Under the pieces are notes generated by a model that was not told the DNA's origin, ran no database searches, and saw only the letters and a program-made list of their open reading frames with translations. Below are positions 22,373 to 25,689 of a stretch of 25,689 bases of DNA, piece after piece. How positions within the stretch are numbered: the stretch's first letter is position 1; the number at the start of each line of letters is the position of its first letter. The stretch comes from DATGMS01 sp040905145 (lineage in GTDB: Bacteria; Bacteroidota; Bacteroidia; Cytophagales; Cyclobacteriaceae): positions 1 to 25,689 of the forward strand of contig JBBDSC010000168.1 in NCBI GenBank assembly GCA_040905145.1, written 5' to 3'. Made by a program: the position numbers and the translations under genes.

Positions 22373-25339
22373 ATGCAAAACAATGGTATCATAGTGTTTT
22401 TGGCAGTGGTGGTTTCAGCATTATGTCTGTATTACCTGTCTTTCACATTAGTTTCAAATAATGTCCAGAATAAAGCAGAAGCTTATGCGACTGATGAATC
22501 TGGCAATGTAGATTATGATAAACAACAAACTTATCTGGATTCAGTCTGGAGACAACCTGTCTACAATTTCTTGGGCGCTTCCTTTACTTATCAAGAGGTA
22601 AAAGAAACGGAGCTTGGCCAAGGCCTTGATATACAAGGAGGAATGCAGGTTACTTTGGCCGTATCTCCTGTGGAAATCGTGAAAGGGTTATCCGGAAACA
22701 GCAAAAATGAAACATTTAATGCTGTATTGGACGAATCTCAAGATAGGGCTAAAACCGACAATGAAAAGTTTGTTGATATATTCTATGACGTATGGCAAGA
22801 AAATACCAACGACCGGAATTTGAACAGCATTTTTGCCACAGCTGCCAACAGGGGCAGAATTTCACTGGAATCTTCTGATAGTGAAATATTGAATATCATA
22901 GATGAAGAAATAGAAGATGCCATCGAACGTTCTTTCAATATTTTGAGGACCCGTATCGACCGGTTTGGTACTTCCCAGCCCAATATTCAGAGAATTCAAA
23001 ACACCGGTAGGATTCAAATTGAACTTCCTGGGGTAGATAACCCAGAGAGGGTTAGAAACCTGGTACAAGGGGTGGCAAAACTACAGTTTTGGGTTGTGGC
23101 CGAGATTGATGAGATTTCGGGAGCCATTCAGGCAGCTGATGCTGTTTTGGTTGCAGATGCAAAGGCAAATAAACCAGTGGCAGACACCACTGCGAATGAT
23201 CAGGCATCCGAAACTGAGGCTGAAAGTGACTTGGCCAAACAACTTGCAGAAGATGAGGGTGGAGAGGATTCGCTTTCTTCTGAAGTATCCCCACTCCTTT
23301 CTTTGTTGAAGGCCAATTATGGATTGGTGTACGAACTAAAAGACACCATGACGATAAACAGGATCTTGGCCCGTGAGGATGTTCAGAGCGTATTGCCAAG
23401 GGATGTGAGATTTTTATGGGGGGTAAAACCGCAAGAAGCAGATGGTCTTGAGCTATTGGAATTATATGGGATTAAGACGCCCAGAGGAACAGAAATAGCT
23501 CCCTTGGAAGGGGACGTGATCACCGATGCCAGACAGGCGCTGGATCAGTCTTCCCAACCTGCTGTTAGCATGCAGATGAATCCCGATGGGGCGAGAAAGT
23601 GGCGGAAATTAACCTCCGAAAGTATTGGTAAAAGAATTGCAGTAGTTTTGGATGACTACGTTTATACTGCCCCGACTGTTCAGGGGGAGATCCCTTCCGG
23701 GCAGTCTGAAATCACGGGAAACTTTACCATGGAAGAAGCCAAGGATTTGGCCAATATCCTTAAATCAGGGGCACTTCCTGCACCTACTGAAATCGTTGAG
23801 GAAGCTTTCGTTGGCCCAACATTGGGTAAGGAAGCCTTCAATCAAGGGATCAATTCCATGTTAGCAGGTTTGGGAGTAGTCGTTTTGTTTATGATAGCCT
23901 ATTATGCCAGAGGCGGAGCGATTGCCCTTGCTGCTTTGTTGTTCAACATACTGTTTATATTGGGCATCCTGGCACAGTTGGGGGCAGCTTTGACCTTACC
24001 GGGTATTGCGGGTATAGTACTAACGATGGGGATGTCAATAGATGCCAACGTGCTGATTTTTGAGCGGATCAAGGAAGAATTAAGAAATGGTGCAGGTTTG
24101 CTTCAGGCCATTAATAGCGGTTACAATAAAGCTTTCAGTTCTATCCTAGACTCCAACGTGACCACCTTTCTTGTAGGTGCCATCCTGTTTGCTTTGGGAC
24201 AGGGCCCTGTAAAAGGATTTGCCGTTGTGTTGATGATAGGTATTGCTTCTTCCTTCTTTACGTCGGTGTTTATTTCCAGGGTAATTGTCCATTGGTTAAG
24301 TAAAAAAGGAGACAAGAGCAAATTATCTTTTTCCACACCCTTCTCCAATAACCTCTTCAGCGACCTGAAGATTGATTTTATGGGTAAGCGAAAATTTGCT
24401 TATCTTATTTCTTCAGCAATCATTGTAATTGGTTTAGTTATTGCGCTTATCAGTGGCTTGAAATTCGGTGTGGACTTTACAGGAGGACGCTCTTATATTG
24501 TAGAATTCAACGAAGCCATACCGGCATCAGAAATCAAGACAGGACTTGATGCTGAATTTGAAGGATCCGTAGAGGCCAAAACTTATGGGTCGAACAATGT
24601 ATTGAAAATAACCACCTCATACCTCATCAATGAAGATTCTGATGAGGCCAATAGGGAAGTTAGACAAAAGGTGCAAGAAGGAATTGCCTCCATCACTGGA
24701 TTGACTTTTATGGAAGATGTTACACAGCTGGATGATTCTTCATTTGCCATTACCGGATCTTCTAAAGTAGGTGCCACAGTGGCCGATGACATAAAAAATT
24801 CATCCGTGGAAGCCATGTTTTTTGCGTTGATTTCAATTTTCCTTTATATTTTATTAAGGTTCCGGAAGTGGCAATTTTCTCTGGCCTCAATTATCGCGGT
24901 GGTGCACGATACCTTGTTTGTGTTAGCAGCATTTGCCATAGCCAATTCCTTGGGAGCTACTTTTGAAATCGACCAGGTTTTTATTGCGGCCATATTAACG
25001 GTAATAGGTTACTCCATCAATGATACGGTGGTGGTTTTCGATCGTATAAGAGAGAATATCTCCACCAGGGGAACTGGCTCAATAGTCAAAGTTTTCAATA
25101 GTGCCATCAATCAAACCCTGGCCCGTACCTTGGTCACTTCAGGCACCACTCTTATTGTGGTAATGGTGTTGTTTATATTTGGCGGTGAAGTTTTGAGAGG
25201 CTTCTCCTATGCTTTAATCATAGGGGTTATAGTAGGTACTTATTCTTCTGTCTATATCGCCACTCCTATTGTAGTAGATTTGATGAAAAAGGAGATCGCT
25301 AAGGAAAACGAAGCTGAGCAAGCAAAGAAAATTGCCTAA
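22373..25339 (+). CDS. secDF: Fused protein translocase subunit SecDF
   Basis: The 988-residue fusion of SecD and SecF, which uses the proton gradient to pull proteins through SecYEG. The N-terminal helix (5-27) precedes the P1 periplasmic domain with the SecD motif GLDIQGG (84-90). A low-complexity acidic/Ala/Ser insertion at about 265-305 lies within P1. The SecD membrane half contains GMSIDANVLIFERIKEE. The SecF half begins near Met670 with a helix and GVDFTGG (699-705), and ends with GYSINDTVVVFDRIRENIS and a basic/acidic tail. The two D-x-N/D-x-(L/V) proton-relay segments in the membrane halves are conserved. The fused form is usual in Bacteroidota. It is the last gene of the window and ends in a strong terminator. 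Confidence 0.96.
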   Translation: MQNNGIIVFLAVVVSALCLYYLSFTLVSNNVQNKAEAYATDESGNVDYDKQQTYLDSVWRQPVYNFLGASFTYQEVKETELGQGLDIQGGMQVTLAVSPVEIVKGLSGNSKNETFNAVLDESQDRAKTDNEKFVDIFYDVWQENTNDRNLNSIFATAANRGRISLESSDSEILNIIDEEIEDAIERSFNILRTRIDRFGTSQPNIQRIQNTGRIQIELPGVDNPERVRNLVQGVAKLQFWVVAEIDEISGAIQAADAVLVADAKANKPVADTTANDQASETEAESDLAKQLAEDEGGEDSLSSEVSPLLSLLKANYGLVYELKDTMTINRILAREDVQSVLPRDVRFLWGVKPQEADGLELLELYGIKTPRGTEIAPLEGDVITDARQALDQSSQPAVSMQMNPDGARKWRKLTSESIGKRIAVVLDDYVYTAPTVQGEIPSGQSEITGNFTMEEAKDLANILKSGALPAPTEIVEEAFVGPTLGKEAFNQGINSMLAGLGVVVLFMIAYYARGGAIALAALLFNILFILGILAQLGAALTLPGIAGIVLTMGMSIDANVLIFERIKEELRNGAGLLQAINSGYNKAFSSILDSNVTTFLVGAILFALGQGPVKGFAVVLMIGIASSFFTSVFISRVIVHWLSKKGDKSKLSFSTPFSNNLFSDLKIDFMGKRKFAYLISSAIIVIGLVIALISGLKFGVDFTGGRSYIVEFNEAIPASEIKTGLDAEFEGSVEAKTYGSNNVLKITTSYLINEDSDEANREVRQKVQEGIASITGLTFMEDVTQLDDSSFAITGSSKVGATVADDIKNSSVEAMFFALISIFLYILLRFRKWQFSLASIIAVVHDTLFVLAAFAIANSLGATFEIDQVFIAAILTVIGYSINDTVVVFDRIRENISTRGTGSIVKVFNSAINQTLARTLVTSGTTLIVVMVLFIFGGEVLRGFSYALIIGVIVGTYSSVYIATPIVVDLMKKEIAKENEAEQAKKIA

Positions 25340-25361
25340 AAAAAATGTTTTAAATTAGATT

Positions 25362-25395
25362 AAAAGCATCACCTCTTAAGGTGGTGCTTTTTTTT
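25362..25395 (+). terminator. secDF: Rho-independent terminator of secDF
   Basis: AAAAGCATCACCT (25362-25374) pairs with AGGTGGTGCTTTT (25379-25391) with one G-T pair and a 4-base CTTA loop, then a run of Ts. It begins 23 bases after the secDF stop. Confidence 0.9.
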
Positions 25396-25443
25396 GGCGC
25401 TACAGTGCGTGTATCCCATCTATTTGAAGCCATTTAATCTCTA
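25396..25443. other. Short spacer between terminator and palindrome
   Basis: Nothing recognisable; it separates the secDF terminator from the palindrome at 25444. Confidence 0.4.
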
Positions 25444-25463
25444 AATACCCGAATTCGGGTATT
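25444..25463. promoter_or_regulatory. Perfect 20-bp palindrome, candidate operator
   Basis: AATACCCGAATTCGGGTATT is identical to its own reverse complement. Its TACCC...GGGTA half-sites resemble binding sites of dimeric regulators. No coding sequence follows up to 25689, so the regulated gene, if any, should begin beyond the window. Confidence 0.5.
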
Positions 25464-25689
25464 GAATGTGAAAGAGTACTTCGCTATATTGTTTTATTGA
25501 CCTTAAAAAAGATGACATGGATTTAGAAAAATTCGGATTATATAATTGTGGCCTATAAATGAACATTACGTACTATATTTTTTTATTTTCCTGGCGCTGA
25601 TTTTTAATTTCCGAACTCCTGACCTACCGTAAAAGTCAGGTCGCAATTTTGTAATTCAGGACCAGGTCATTTCCGGGAAAACACATCTG
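25464..25689. other. Non-coding window end with a weak hairpin
   Basis: No gene is supported. A 13-codon frame from ATG 25516 has no sign of being real. A small hairpin, CCTGAC (25618-25623) with GTCAGG (25635-25640), is present. This is probably the leader of a gene outside the window. Confidence 0.4.

Noticed and set aside
25516..25557. 13-codon frame MDLEKFGLYNCGL
   Set aside because: Too short to support, no ribosome binding site, and no conservation could be judged.

Overview
The window looks like a Bacteroidota chromosome segment, probably Cytophagales and most likely the Cyclobacteriaceae. The reasons are a fused SecD-SecF gene, a DUF4382 lipoprotein, histidine kinases of the SHNLR/SHDLR type, few Shine-Dalgarno sequences, and several promoters of the Bacteroidota form TAnnTTTG. 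It is a draft scaffold: 100 Ns (9184-9283) sit between two copies of the same 14 bases, so the gap is probably an unmerged contig overlap. No rRNA, tRNA, CRISPR array, intact IS element or phage gene was seen.

Left part (1-8352), accessory and partly eroded. It starts with a YciE-type ferritin-like stress protein with a clear terminator. Next comes a large minus-strand membrane protein that joins a voltage-sensor-like segment to a metzincin-like domain lacking the catalytic Glu. A tightly coupled nucleotidyltransferase and metallophosphoesterase pair follows. A minus-strand group then holds a DUF2254 membrane protein, a secreted BNR/sialidase-like protein and a methyltransferase cut short at its C terminus. 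At about 7945 the C-terminal halves of two divergent genes, an NAD(P)-binding SDR and a sorbosone-dehydrogenase-like protein, are fused head to head, and both N-terminal halves are missing.

Middle part (8353-16608), signalling and purine metabolism. It holds a single-domain response regulator (with the gap inside), a cytoplasmic kinase with a globin-like N terminus and two PAS domains, purN and purH for late purine synthesis, a CHASE3 membrane kinase, and a dGTPase. The two kinases have closely related catalytic ends, and the lone receiver is a possible partner.

Right part (16609-25689), mostly housekeeping. It holds a DUF4382 lipoprotein, ribD (riboflavin), a free-methionine-R-sulfoxide reductase, rdgB (removal of non-canonical purine NTPs), a MazEF-type toxin-antitoxin pair, a uridine-kinase-type P-loop kinase, an unknown small membrane protein, and secDF with a strong terminator. 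Between them lie a MITE/REP-like palindromic element (19065-19164) and a perfect 20-bp palindrome after secDF that may be an operator for a gene beyond the window.

The best candidate for something undescribed is the voltage-sensor / pseudo-metzincin membrane fusion at 999-2696. The nucleotidyltransferase-phosphoesterase pair and the kinase with a globin fold lacking the heme histidine are weaker candidates.
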